Below are positions 50,680 to 58,148 of a stretch of 64,000 bases of DNA, piece by piece. The stretch's first letter is position 1; each line of letters begins with the position of its first letter. The notes below the pieces were generated by a model that was not told where the DNA came from, ran no database searches, and saw only the letters and a program-made list of their open reading frames with translations. Both the position numbers and the translations under genes were made by a program. Origin of the DNA: Gaiellasilicea sp963707575 (GTDB lineage Bacteria; Actinomycetota; Thermoleophilia; Gaiellales; Gaiellaceae); NCBI GenBank assembly GCA_963707575.1, contig OY970171.1:1116001-1180000 (forward strand). Direction: 5' to 3'.

Positions 50680-52052
50680 GGCAGCACCACCTCGACCTCC
50701 GTGCCGGCGCCGGGGGCCGAGCGCACGCGGAAGGAGCCGCCTACGGCCTGTGCCCGCTCGCGCATGCTGACGAGCCCGAAGTGGCCCGGACGCGGGATCG
50801 ACGGGTCGAACCCGACGCCGTCGTCCACGACCCGGAAGCGCACGTGCCTGCCGTTCTGGAGCTCGACCCGGACGAGCCGCGCCTGCCCGTGCCGGGCCGC
50901 GTTGGAGACGGCCTCGCAGGCGATCCGCACGAGCGCTTCGCGCGCGTCGCCACCGACCTGCACGCCGTGTGCGAGCGCCAGGTCGAGCCGGACCGGATGA
51001 CGGGCCGCGACCTCGCCGATCGCCTCCGTGAGCACTTCCGAGAGCTGCTGGTCGAGCGGCCGGGTCAGCGTCGCGATCGCGCGCCGCGAGTCCCCGAGCG
51101 CCCGGTCGGCGGCGGCGGCGATCTGCCGGGCCTCGTCAACGCCGGTGCGAGAGGCGAGGCGCCGAGCGCGCCGGCCGATGAACGCGAGCTCCTGCGCGAC
51201 CCCGTCGTGCAGCTCGCGGGCGATCCGCCGTCGCTCCTCGAAGACGGCGGAGGCCGCGAGCCCACGCCAGTACTCGTTGATCTCGCGCGCGCCGGCCACA
51301 AGCAGGACGGTGTAGAAGAGCAGCCGCAGCACGTCGCCCGTGTAGACCCAGTCTGCCTGGAAGGGCGGGAAGAGCAGGTAGTGCAGCCGCGCGAACGCCG
51401 CCAGCGCCGTCCCGGCCGCGACGAACCCAAGGAAGCGGTCACCCTCCGCCACCGAGCGACGCGCAAACCCGATCGTCGCCACGGCGAACGCGGCGATCCA
51501 GAGGACGTGCATCGGGAGCAGACCCCGGCTCGCGACCACCTCGGGACCGCTGCCGTCCGAGCTCAGGCCGAGCTCGGGCGGGAAGAAGTGCACGGCCAGG
51601 AGCAGCAGGCCGACGAGCGTGCCGAAGAGGAGCAGCCCGGTGACGGCGAGCCTGCCCGCCGCCCGTCGGGCCTGCACGAGGGGCAGTGCGGGGGCGAGTG
51701 CCGCGGCCGCGAGCAGGAGGGCGCCCGTGAGACTCGCCGCCGCCGCGACGAGCCGGCCGTAGCCGTTGGGCCAGGCTGCGATCAGGACGGCCAGAAACAG
51801 GTTCGACGCTGCCAGCACGCCCAGCGCGAACGCGAGCAGGAGCGCGTCGACCCGGCGGCTGCGCAGAAAGCGGCCGTAGACGAGGTAGGCGGCAACGAGC
51901 GCGATCATCGCCGACGCCGTCTCGAGCACGACCCGCAGCGACGGCGCCTCGTAGGCGAAGCGAAGCCGTTCCGCGGCCAGCACGACGACCGTCGTTGCCG
52001 CCGCGAGCAGGCTCACGACGGTGGTCAGCGGATGCAGGCGGCGGACATCCAC
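50676..52052 (-). CDS. NarL-system sensor histidine kinase (HisKA_3)
   Basis: The product is 458 aa from GTG 52052, which has AAGGAG 7 bases upstream. The first ~250 residues form about eight membrane segments with no large extracytoplasmic loop. The HisKA_3 phospho-acceptor is H282 in RRIARELHDGVAQELAF, and the HATPase has CEAVSNAARHGQA, VVDDGVGFDP and GHFGLVSMRERA. It may sense a membrane-dissolved signal or membrane state. It is cotranscribed with its regulator. Confidence 0.9.
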   Translation of the reverse strand: MDVRRLHPLTTVVSLLAAATTVVVLAAERLRFAYEAPSLRVVLETASAMIALVAAYLVYGRFLRSRRVDALLLAFALGVLAASNLFLAVLIAAWPNGYGRLVAAAASLTGALLLAAAALAPALPLVQARRAAGRLAVTGLLLFGTLVGLLLLAVHFFPPELGLSSDGSGPEVVASRGLLPMHVLWIAAFAVATIGFARRSVAEGDRFLGFVAAGTALAAFARLHYLLFPPFQADWVYTGDVLRLLFYTVLLVAGAREINEYWRGLAASAVFEERRRIARELHDGVAQELAFIGRRARRLASRTGVDEARQIAAAADRALGDSRRAIATLTRPLDQQLSEVLTEAIGEVAARHPVRLDLALAHGVQVGGDAREALVRIACEAVSNAARHGQARLVRVELQNGRHVRFRVVDDGVGFDPSIPRPGHFGLVSMRERAQAVGGSFRVRSAPGAGTEVEVVLP

Positions 52053-52128
52053 GGCTCGTCTCCTTGCAGGATGGCGGGCCGGGTCACGGCTGGCAAGACG
52101 AGAGACGTCCTCCACGCCGCTCACCTGC

Positions 52129-52971
52129 CTAGAGGTAGCCGAGCTCGCGGAGAAGAGGACCGGCCTCGCTCTCGACCTCGGCGACCTGCGTCTCGTCGAG
52201 GTCGCGCTGCCACCGGCCGACGGAGCGGGGGTGCGCCTCGCCGAAGGCCTGTGCGAGCGGGCCTGGATCGGCGTGCAGGTGCCGGGCGACCGGCTCCGCG
52301 GCCGCCTCCGGATCTGCGGTGACCGTCTCGTAGCGCAGCTCGAGGAGCCGCTCCGTCGTCGCGCGCGCCGTGGAGACGTAGCGGTGCCACGCATAGCCCG
52401 CCCGTCCCGCGTCGCTCAGCTGCTCGAAGTCCGTCAGGCGCTCCGGCTCGACCCAGAAGCGCGCCTGCGAGCCGTAGGCGAGCCCCGCGTCGTCGGCGCC
52501 CTCCCGTCCGGCGCTGAGCCAGCCGCGCTCGAGCAGCGAGCAGGCCACGTCGCGCCCGTCGCGGACGACATGCACGATCCGCGCCTCGGGGTAGGCGGCG
52601 AGCACTGCGGGGAGCACGAATGCCGTCTCCGGTGTCTGCTCGACGCCCCGGAGCTGGCCGGCGAGGCCGAAGCGGCGCACACGGTCGAGGATCCGGCGCA
52701 GCTGCGGCGCCGCGTCCGCAGGCGGGGAGCCGGCAAGGGAGGGCAGCGCCGCCTTGAGTGGATGCACCTCGCCGAGGTCGACGAAGCCCGGCTGCGACCC
52801 GATCGCGCCGGCGACGAACGTCGTGCCGGAGCGCGGGCACCCGGTCACGAAGACGAGGCGTTCCTCCGTGCCGTGCGCGCGGCGCTGTTGCAGGACGCGG
52901 ATCGAGCTCCGGCCGTACAGGGAAGCGGCGGAGACGAGGTCGCGAGCGCGGGTGAGGGGCTTCTGGCTCAA
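52129..52971 (-). CDS. sulfotransferase family protein 2
   Basis: The product is 280 aa from a TTG at 52971 (SQKPLTRARD). The PAPS 5'-phosphosulfate loop is VTGCPRSGTTFVAGAI (about 43-56), and the 3'-phosphate region is IVHVVRDGRDVACSLLERG. It uses PAPS to sulfate a hydroxyl or amine acceptor, probably a lipid, glycan or small molecule. It is 11 bases downstream of a second sulfotransferase gene and in the same direction as cysC. Confidence 0.85.
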   Translation of the reverse strand: MSQKPLTRARDLVSAASLYGRSSIRVLQQRRAHGTEERLVFVTGCPRSGTTFVAGAIGSQPGFVDLGEVHPLKAALPSLAGSPPADAAPQLRRILDRVRRFGLAGQLRGVEQTPETAFVLPAVLAAYPEARIVHVVRDGRDVACSLLERGWLSAGREGADDAGLAYGSQARFWVEPERLTDFEQLSDAGRAGYAWHRYVSTARATTERLLELRYETVTADPEAAAEPVARHLHADPGPLAQAFGEAHPRSVGRWQRDLDETQVAEVESEAGPLLRELGYL

Positions 52972-52982
52972 GCTCCGCGAGT

Positions 52983-53831
52983 CTAGTCCCAGCCGAGGTC
53001 GCGGCCGAGCAGCTCGTAGAGCCGGCGGTTCGGCCCGGCAAAATGGGCCGCCAGCCGCTCGCGCAGCTCGACGCTCAGGTCGGGATAGTCGCGATCGAAG
53101 ACCCGCGGATAGGCGTCGAGCTCGTACGGCTCGGCGCCGACGAAGTCGAGCACCCGGGCGTACGTCGCGGCGGGCTGCTCCGAGAGCTCCTCGTTCGCGA
53201 GCACGAGCAGCTGCGCCGCGGGAAACGCCGCCGCCCAGCGTTCGAGCTGCTCGGCGTACAGCCCGCGCGCGAGGTAGGTGTAGTTCCACCACGCATGGCT
53301 GAAGTAGCCGGGATCGGCGTGCATCCGCTCCAGCTCGCCTGCCATGCGCGCCTCCTCCTGGCCGAGCGCTTCCTCGAAGGAGAGCGGCTCGCGGCCGAAC
53401 GAGACCTCGTGCTGGTAGTGCGAATACGCGCGCTCGACCGGGTTGCGCAGGATCGCGATCAGCTTCGCGTCCGGCACGAGCGCGGCGGCGCGCTCCGGGG
53501 CGAGTGGATGGAAGAGGTAGCTCGGGCTCGCCTCGCCGACGATGCGCCCGCTCGAGGCCCGCACCGGGAAGTTACCGCGGTACCACGCTCGCCCGCGGCT
53601 GTAGTGCCGGTCGAAGTAGCTGACCTCCTTCCACCTCGGCCCCGTGATGCCCGGATGGCGGCGGAGGTATGCGTAGAGCGCGGTCGTGCCGGCCTTCTGC
53701 GCGCCGAGGATGAGGAAGTCGGGCAGCGGCCGGAGGCGCGCCGTTGCCGTTCCGTACGTCCAGACCGCGTTGCGAAGCACCGAGCGCACCGGCCCCGGCA
53801 GCGTCGGGATCCGCTCCGCGAGCGACCTCAC
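52983..53831 (-). CDS. sulfotransferase family protein 1 (heparan/glycan-type)
   Basis: The product is 282 aa from GTG 53831, overlapping cysC by 4 bases. The 5'-PSB loop is LILGAQKAGTTALYAYL (about 41-57) and the 3'-PB motif is LIAILRNPVERAYSHYQHEV. The KxGTT loop with KEVSYFDRHYSRG is typical of the N-deacetylase/sulfotransferase-like group that sulfates glycans. Coupling to cysC indicates local PAPS supply. Confidence 0.9.
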   Translation of the reverse strand: MRSLAERIPTLPGPVRSVLRNAVWTYGTATARLRPLPDFLILGAQKAGTTALYAYLRRHPGITGPRWKEVSYFDRHYSRGRAWYRGNFPVRASSGRIVGEASPSYLFHPLAPERAAALVPDAKLIAILRNPVERAYSHYQHEVSFGREPLSFEEALGQEEARMAGELERMHADPGYFSHAWWNYTYLARGLYAEQLERWAAAFPAAQLLVLANEELSEQPAATYARVLDFVGAEPYELDAYPRVFDRDYPDLSVELRERLAAHFAGPNRRLYELLGRDLGWD

Positions 53832-54370
53832 GCGGGCAGGAGGTCGAGCGACCGCAGCCGCTCGAGCACGAGCGCGACCGACTCCTCCGGCGCCGCGCCG
53901 GCGGTGTCGATGCGCACCTCGGGCGACTCCGGCTCCTCGTACGGGTCGCTCACGCCGGTGAAGTTCGGGACGTCGCCCGCCAGCGCCCGCGCGTACAGGC
54001 CCTTCGTGTCGCGGCTCATGCAGTCCTCGAGCGAGGTCGCGACGTGCACCTCGACGAAGGCGCCGTGCTCCTCCACGAGCTCCCGCGCCACGTGGCGCGC
54101 CTCTCGGTAGGGCGAGATCGCGGCGACCACGACGACCGCGCCGGCACGCACGAGGCGCGAGGCGACCCAGCCGATCCGCTCGACGTTCGTATCGCGATCT
54201 TCCTTGGAGAAGCCGAGCTCGCTGGAGAGATGTCGCCGCACGGCATCGCCGTCCAGGAGCTCGACCGTCAGGCCGCGTCCCTCCAGCTCTTCGGCCACGA
54301 GATGCGAGATCGTCGACTTCCCCGCCCCCGACAGGCCGGTGAACCACACCGTGAACGACCGCTGCGCCAC
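53828..54370 (-). CDS. cysC: adenylyl-sulfate kinase
   Basis: The product is 180 aa and is a stand-alone APS kinase. The P-loop is TGLSGAGKST (11-20), followed by LLDGDAVRRHLSSELGFSKE, DRDTNVERIGWVASRLVRAG and DTKGLYARALAGDVPNFTG. It makes PAPS from APS and ATP. CysD/CysN are not in the window. The position in front of two sulfotransferase genes with a 4-base overlap points to PAPS for sulfation, not to sulfate assimilation. Confidence 0.95.
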   Translation of the reverse strand: MAQRSFTVWFTGLSGAGKSTISHLVAEELEGRGLTVELLDGDAVRRHLSSELGFSKEDRDTNVERIGWVASRLVRAGAVVVVAAISPYREARHVARELVEEHGAFVEVHVATSLEDCMSRDTKGLYARALAGDVPNFTGVSDPYEEPESPEVRIDTAGAAPEESVALVLERLRSLDLLPA

Positions 54371-54393
54371 GGCAGGTGTCTACCAGAACGGGT

Positions 54394-54771
54394 TCAGTCG
54401 TCGCCGCCGCGTCCGCGCCCACGGCCTCGCCCCTGGCCCGAGTCGTCGGAGCCGGAGCCTGAGTTGTCCGACCCGGAGCCCGAGTCGTCGGAGCCGGAAC
54501 CGGAGTTGTCCGAGCCGGACCCGGAGTTGTCCTCGGTCTCGGTCTCCCGCTCCGTCTCCCGTTCGGTCTCGGTCTCCGTACCCGTACTCGTGCCCGTGCT
54601 CGTCGTGCCGGTCGTGGTCGTGTCCGTCGCGGTCGTCGGAGCGAGCTGGGCGCGCTGGTCGAGACGGACGACCGGGAGCGCAATCGTCTCGCGCGTGACG
54701 AAGTGGATGCCGACCCCGATCGCCACCGCGAGCACGAGGCCCAGCAATCCGAGAGCGCCCGTGCGCATCAT
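54394..54771 (-). CDS. single-TM stalk protein with Thr-rich and SGSGSD repeats
   Basis: The product is 125 aa. One membrane segment (GLLGLVLAVAIGVGIHFV) precedes a short domain, a Thr-rich stretch, an alternating ETETERETE region and at least four repeats alternating DNSGSGS and DDSGSGS, ending RGRGRGRGGDD. It looks like an extended surface stalk, with many Ser/Thr as possible modification sites. It overlaps the kinase gene by 4 bases and lies 23 bases before cysC, joining the two-component system to the sulfation genes. Confidence 0.7.
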   Translation of the reverse strand: MMRTGALGLLGLVLAVAIGVGIHFVTRETIALPVVRLDQRAQLAPTTATDTTTTGTTSTGTSTGTETETERETERETETEDNSGSGSDNSGSGSDDSGSGSDNSGSGSDDSGQGRGRGRGRGGDD

Positions 54772-56159
54772 GACGTCACCTCGGCGACGGGCCGTTCGGC
54801 CCGCCGGACGACCGGGAAGACGGCTTCGGCGCGCGCCCCGCCCCCGCCGCGGTTGCGGATCGACGCCGACCCGCCCCAGCGTCGGGCGAGGGTCTCCACG
54901 ATCGCGAGCCCGAGCCCCGTCCCGGGCCGGTCGGAGCGACCGCGGCCGAAACGCTCGAACAGGCGCTCCTCTTCCCCGGGCGCGATGCCGGAGCCCTCGT
55001 CGAGGACCGCAAGCCGGCCCTCGCCGTCCCAGCTCACGAGCACGTGCGTCCCACCGGGCGAGTAGACGAGCGCGTTCTCGATCAGGTTGTCGAGCACGAT
55101 CGCGACGTCCTCCTCGCGGGCACCGACGAAGACCTCGGGACCGCGCTCGAGCTGCAGCTCGTGGCCGCTCTCCTCGGCGCGCGGCAGCCAGCGCTCGTAC
55201 GCGAGCTCGCAGGCCCGCTCGAGCGAGGTGGGCGCGTGCAGCACGGGCCGGTCGCCCTCGCGCGCAAGCAGAAGGAGTGCGTTCAGCAGGCGCGTCAGCC
55301 GCTCGACCTCGCTCTCGGCCGCCCTGAGCTCGCGCTCCAGCTCGGGATCGTCGGTCTTCAGCCCAGCCGCCTCGAGTCGCAGGCGCAGCCCCGTGAGCGG
55401 CGTCCGGAGCTGGTGTGAGGCGTTCGCGACGAACTCCCGCTGCGCGGCCAGCACCTGCGCCAGTCGCTCGGTCATGTCGTTGAAGGCATGCGCGACGTCG
55501 CGCTGCTCGCTCGCGCCGGTCGGCTCGGCGCGGGCGTCGAGCTCGCCACGCTCGACCCGGCGCGCAGTCTCGGCCAGAGCCCGGAGCGGCCGCGAGAGAG
55601 AGCCGGCGAGCACCCACGCGAGGGCCAGGCCCAGAGCCAGCGCGAGCGCGCCGACTCCGACGAGCACGAGCACGTTGCGCCGGACGCGCTCGCCGACGGC
55701 CTCGACGCTCTGCGTCACTCGGACAGCGCCGACCCGCCGGCCGTCGTCGACCACGGGCACGGCGGTGAAGAGGAGCTCCTCGCCGAGAGTGGCGCTGTGG
55801 CGCGTTCCCTGTGCGGGGACACCGGCGAGCGCGTCCCGGATCTCCGGCCGGTCGCGATAAGAGGCGCCGCGCAGACCGCCGCCCGCCGAGTCGGCGATCA
55901 GGCGGCCGCGCAGGTCGACCACGATCACGCGCGCGCCCAGGTCGCGGCCCGCGTCCTGCACCGTCCGCAGCAGCCGGGCCCGCTCGTCGATCCGCCCCGA
56001 GGCCGCGGCCGCGACGATCTGCGCCTGTGAGGTGGCCTGCGCGCGCACTTCGGCATCCACGCGGCTGGAGAGGCTGAGCGCGAGCGGGATCTCCAGCGCG
56101 ACCAGCACGAGCACGAGCACGTACGCGAACGCGGCGAGGAGACGAAGACGGAGGCTCAT
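54768..56159 (-). CDS. OmpR-system sensor histidine kinase
   Basis: The product is 463 aa. Two membrane segments (about 8-30 and 163-185) enclose a ~130-residue extracytoplasmic sensor (VIVVDLRGRLIADSAGG, LLFTAVPVVDDG). HAMP follows, then HisKA with H249 (VANASHQLRTPLTGL), and HATPase with LDNLIENALVYSPG, LDEGSGIAPG and GTGLGLAIVETLA. The overlapping upstream regulator gene is its partner. Confidence 0.95.
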   Translation of the reverse strand: MSLRLRLLAAFAYVLVLVLVALEIPLALSLSSRVDAEVRAQATSQAQIVAAAASGRIDERARLLRTVQDAGRDLGARVIVVDLRGRLIADSAGGGLRGASYRDRPEIRDALAGVPAQGTRHSATLGEELLFTAVPVVDDGRRVGAVRVTQSVEAVGERVRRNVLVLVGVGALALALGLALAWVLAGSLSRPLRALAETARRVERGELDARAEPTGASEQRDVAHAFNDMTERLAQVLAAQREFVANASHQLRTPLTGLRLRLEAAGLKTDDPELERELRAAESEVERLTRLLNALLLLAREGDRPVLHAPTSLERACELAYERWLPRAEESGHELQLERGPEVFVGAREEDVAIVLDNLIENALVYSPGGTHVLVSWDGEGRLAVLDEGSGIAPGEEERLFERFGRGRSDRPGTGLGLAIVETLARRWGGSASIRNRGGGGARAEAVFPVVRRAERPVAEVTS

Positions 56160-56863
56160 GAGACCTCGTCGGCGCCGGCGAAGCGGAAGCCGACGCCGCG
56201 CACCGTGTGCAGGTACCGCGGCTCGGCGGGATCGTCGCGGAGCTTCTTGCGCAATCCGCTCACGTGCACGTCGAGGGTCTTCGTCGAGCCGAACCAGTTC
56301 ACGTCCCAGACCTCGTCGATCAGGCGCTCGCGGCCGACGACGGAGCCTGCCTCTTGCATCAGCAGGGCGAGCAGGTCGAACTCCTTCCGGGAGAGCTCGA
56401 GCGGCTCGCCCGCGAGCGTCGCGCTTCGTCGCGCCCCGTCGAGCCGCACCTCCCCGACCTCGAGCGGACCGGTGGCTGGCGCAGTGGGCGCATTCGTCCG
56501 GCGCAGCACTGCTCGGATGCGCGCGATCACTTCGCGCGCGCTGAACGGCTTGACGACGTAGTCGTCGGCGCCGAGCTCGAGCCCGACCACCCGGTCGGCC
56601 TCCTCGCCGCGAGCCGACAGGATGATGATCGGCACCTGCGAGGTGGCGCGGAGCTCTCTGCAGACATCGAACCCGGATCCATCCGGGAGCCCCAGGTCGA
56701 GCAGCACGAGGTCGGGCCGGACACGCTTTCCCACCTCGATCGCGTCCGCCGCGGTGCGTGCGATCTCGGTCGCGAAGCCCTCGCGCTCGAGCGCCTCCGC
56801 CAGGGGCGTGGTGATCGACTCCTCGTCCTCGACGAGCAGGATCGTGCGCTTCGCCGCGGCCAC
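56156..56863 (-). CDS. OmpR/PhoB-type response regulator
   Basis: The product is 235 aa from GTG 56863. Receiver: LLVEDEESI, phospho-acceptor D56 (VLLDLGLPDG), IIILSARGEE and DDYVVKPFS. The winged helix is LELSRKEFDLLALLMQEAG, TKTLDVHVSGLRKKL and HTVRGVGFRF. It overlaps the kinase gene by 4 bases. It is the best local candidate for binding the 11-bp-period direct repeats found at 58.0 and 62.1 kb. A terminator separates it from the upstream cupredoxin gene. Confidence 0.93.
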   Translation of the reverse strand: MAAAKRTILLVEDEESITTPLAEALEREGFATEIARTAADAIEVGKRVRPDLVLLDLGLPDGSGFDVCRELRATSQVPIIILSARGEEADRVVGLELGADDYVVKPFSAREVIARIRAVLRRTNAPTAPATGPLEVGEVRLDGARRSATLAGEPLELSRKEFDLLALLMQEAGSVVGRERLIDEVWDVNWFGSTKTLDVHVSGLRKKLRDDPAEPRYLHTVRGVGFRFAGADEVS

Positions 56864-56899
56864 GCCCTCGGTATACCCGAGCGAACGGGACGGAAAAGC

Positions 56900-56929
56900 G
56901 CGGAGGCGCCCTAGGGGAGGCGCCTCCGC
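56900..56929 (-). terminator. Rho-independent terminator after cupredoxin gene
   Basis: An 11-bp perfect stem (GCGGAGGCGCC at 56900-56910 with GGCGCCTCCGC at 56919-56929) and an 8-base loop are followed on the minus strand by GCTTTTCC. It lies 13 bases after the cupredoxin stop and insulates the two-component operon. Confidence 0.8.
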
Positions 56930-56942
56930 GGGTGGTAGGCGG

Positions 56943-57299
56943 TCAGCGGGCGACGAAGCTCCCCGCCATGCCTGCCTTGCGGTGGCTGCCAACAGCGCAC
57001 CAGTACTGGTACCGCACGCCGTTGCGCAGCTTCGCGGTCAGCGTTGCCGAGCGGCCATCGCCGAGCACGCGGGTCTTGAACGTCTTGCCGCCGCCGCGCA
57101 GCCAGAAGTCGTGGCCGTCGTCCGAAGCGTTCCGGATCACGAACCGAACCGCTCCGGCCTTCGGAGCCGTGGACAGCTTGATCCGGTAGCTCGTCTCGGT
57201 GACGCGGACGGTCTGGGCGCTCGAGGCCGAGAACGCGGCCGGGACGAGCGCCGCGACCGCGGCGAGCGAGACGAGGGCGGGCAGGATGAGCTTGCGCAT
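56943..57299 (-). CDS. secreted cupredoxin-like copper protein
   Basis: The product is 118 aa. It has a signal peptide (LILPALVSLAAVAALVPAAFS). The mature beta-barrel has a type 1 copper ligand set: H63 (GHDFW), C101 (YWCAVGSH), H106 and M111 (AGM). It resembles plastocyanin/azurin-like electron carriers. It is in line with the repeat-rich protein gene upstream, 27 bases away, and ends at a terminator. Confidence 0.87.
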   Translation of the reverse strand: MRKLILPALVSLAAVAALVPAAFSASSAQTVRVTETSYRIKLSTAPKAGAVRFVIRNASDDGHDFWLRGGGKTFKTRVLGDGRSATLTAKLRNGVRYQYWCAVGSHRKAGMAGSFVAR

Positions 57300-57326
57300 A
57301 GTCGTTCCTTTCTCGTGTGGGTCGGA

Positions 57327-57968
57327 TCAGCCGCTGCCGCTGTTCGAGCCGGAGCGGTCGTCGTCGTGGTCGTCGTCGTCGTGGTCGTCGCCGCCGGAGC
57401 CGCGACCGGAGTTGTCGTCGCTGTCGTCGTCATGGGCGTCGTCACGGGCGTCGCCACGGGCGTCGCCGCCGGAGCCGGGGCCCGAGTTGTCGTCGTCGGC
57501 GCGCGTGGCGCCGGTGCAGCGCGGGTCGTTCCGGTGCTCGGCCTCATCGCACGGCCCGGAGATGTCACCACCGACCGTCGTGGTAGCGCCGGTCGTCGCC
57601 GCGCCGGTCACACCTGCGCACCGCGGGTCGTTCCGGTGCTCGGCCTCGTCGCACGGCCCGGAGATGTCGCCACCGACAGTCGTGGTCGCGCCGGTCGTCG
57701 TTGCGCCGGGCGTCGCCGTCACACCTGCGCAGCGCGGGTCGTTCCGGTGCTCGGCCTCGTCGCACGGCCCCGAGATGTCCTCGTCGCCGCCGGTCGTCCG
57801 CCCGGTCGTCGTGCCAGTCGTCGTCCGCCCGGTCGTGGTGTCGTCCGTCGTGCTGCTCGGGAGCGACACCGATCGCGCCGGCGCACTGTCGAGCCCGCCG
57901 GCAACGCCGACCAGCACGCCCGCACCGAGCAGGGCGAGGCTAAGAACGCCGATCAGAACCTTGGTCAT
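57327..57968 (-). CDS. secreted repeat protein with three DISGPCDEAEHRNDPRC units
   Basis: The product is 213 aa from ATG 57968, with AGGGAG upstream. One N-terminal membrane or signal segment (VLIGVLSLALLGAGVLVGVA) and a Thr-rich linker precede three near-identical units, each with two cysteines (DISGPCDEAEHRNDPRC). The C-terminus is Asp/Ser/Gly-rich (DNSGPGSGGD, HDDDDHDDD). The Cys pair in each unit may form a disulfide loop, and the acidic His/Asp tail may bind metal. No family is known to me. It shares its composition with the stalk protein at 54.4 kb. Confidence 0.75.
   Translation of the reverse strand: MTKVLIGVLSLALLGAGVLVGVAGGLDSAPARSVSLPSSTTDDTTTGRTTTGTTTGRTTGGDEDISGPCDEAEHRNDPRCAGVTATPGATTTGATTTVGGDISGPCDEAEHRNDPRCAGVTGAATTGATTTVGGDISGPCDEAEHRNDPRCTGATRADDDNSGPGSGGDARGDARDDAHDDDSDDNSGRGSGGDDHDDDDHDDDRSGSNSGSG
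57513..57780 (-). repeat. three ~100-bp coding tandem repeats
   Basis: Three copies of a block containing GGGTCGTTCCGGTGCTCGGC and TCGCACGGCCC (plus strand, near 57517, 57625 and 57739) encode the three Cys-bearing units of the repeat protein. The unit DNA is nearly identical across copies, so the repeats are recent or homogenised. Confidence 0.8.
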
Positions 57969-58018
57969 CGTCTGCTCCCTTCGTTTCGGGGTACGAAAGG
58001 AGCCTGCCCGCGGCCGGC

Positions 58019-58056
58019 CCAAGGGCGGGACAGCGCACGGCAAAGCATTGGTAAAG
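58019..58056. promoter_or_regulatory. OmpR-type direct-repeat box, copy A
   Basis: GGCAAAG (58039-58045) and GGTAAAG (58050-58056) repeat with an 11-bp period. On the minus strand this reads CTTTACC-N4-CTTTGCC, 50-90 bases upstream of the repeat-protein gene. The preceding 58028-58046 is identical over 19 bases to copy B at 62144-62162. The pattern is that of tandem OmpR-family regulator half-sites. Confidence 0.55.
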
Positions 58057-58148
58057 CCGGCCCCAGAGTTGGGCAGCGCGACGCGGCGGCTAGGCTCGAC
58101 GCGCCGTTCCGTCGCCGCCGCAGACGGGCAAGCCTGTGATCCCGGGCG

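Noticed and set aside
54430..54540. Tandem DNA repeat as a separate non-coding element
   Set aside because: It is the in-frame coding sequence of the SGSGSD repeats of the stalk protein.
57513..57780. Possible CRISPR array
   Set aside because: The repeats are ~100-bp units in frame within a protein-coding gene; there are no short uniform repeats with unique spacers and no cas genes.
58028..58056. Resemblance to a cyclic-di-GMP (GEMM) riboswitch
   Set aside because: GCACGGCAAAGC recalls part of GEMM-I, but the second conserved strand (GACGCAAAGCC) is missing and the two copies are in opposite orientation to the nearest genes.
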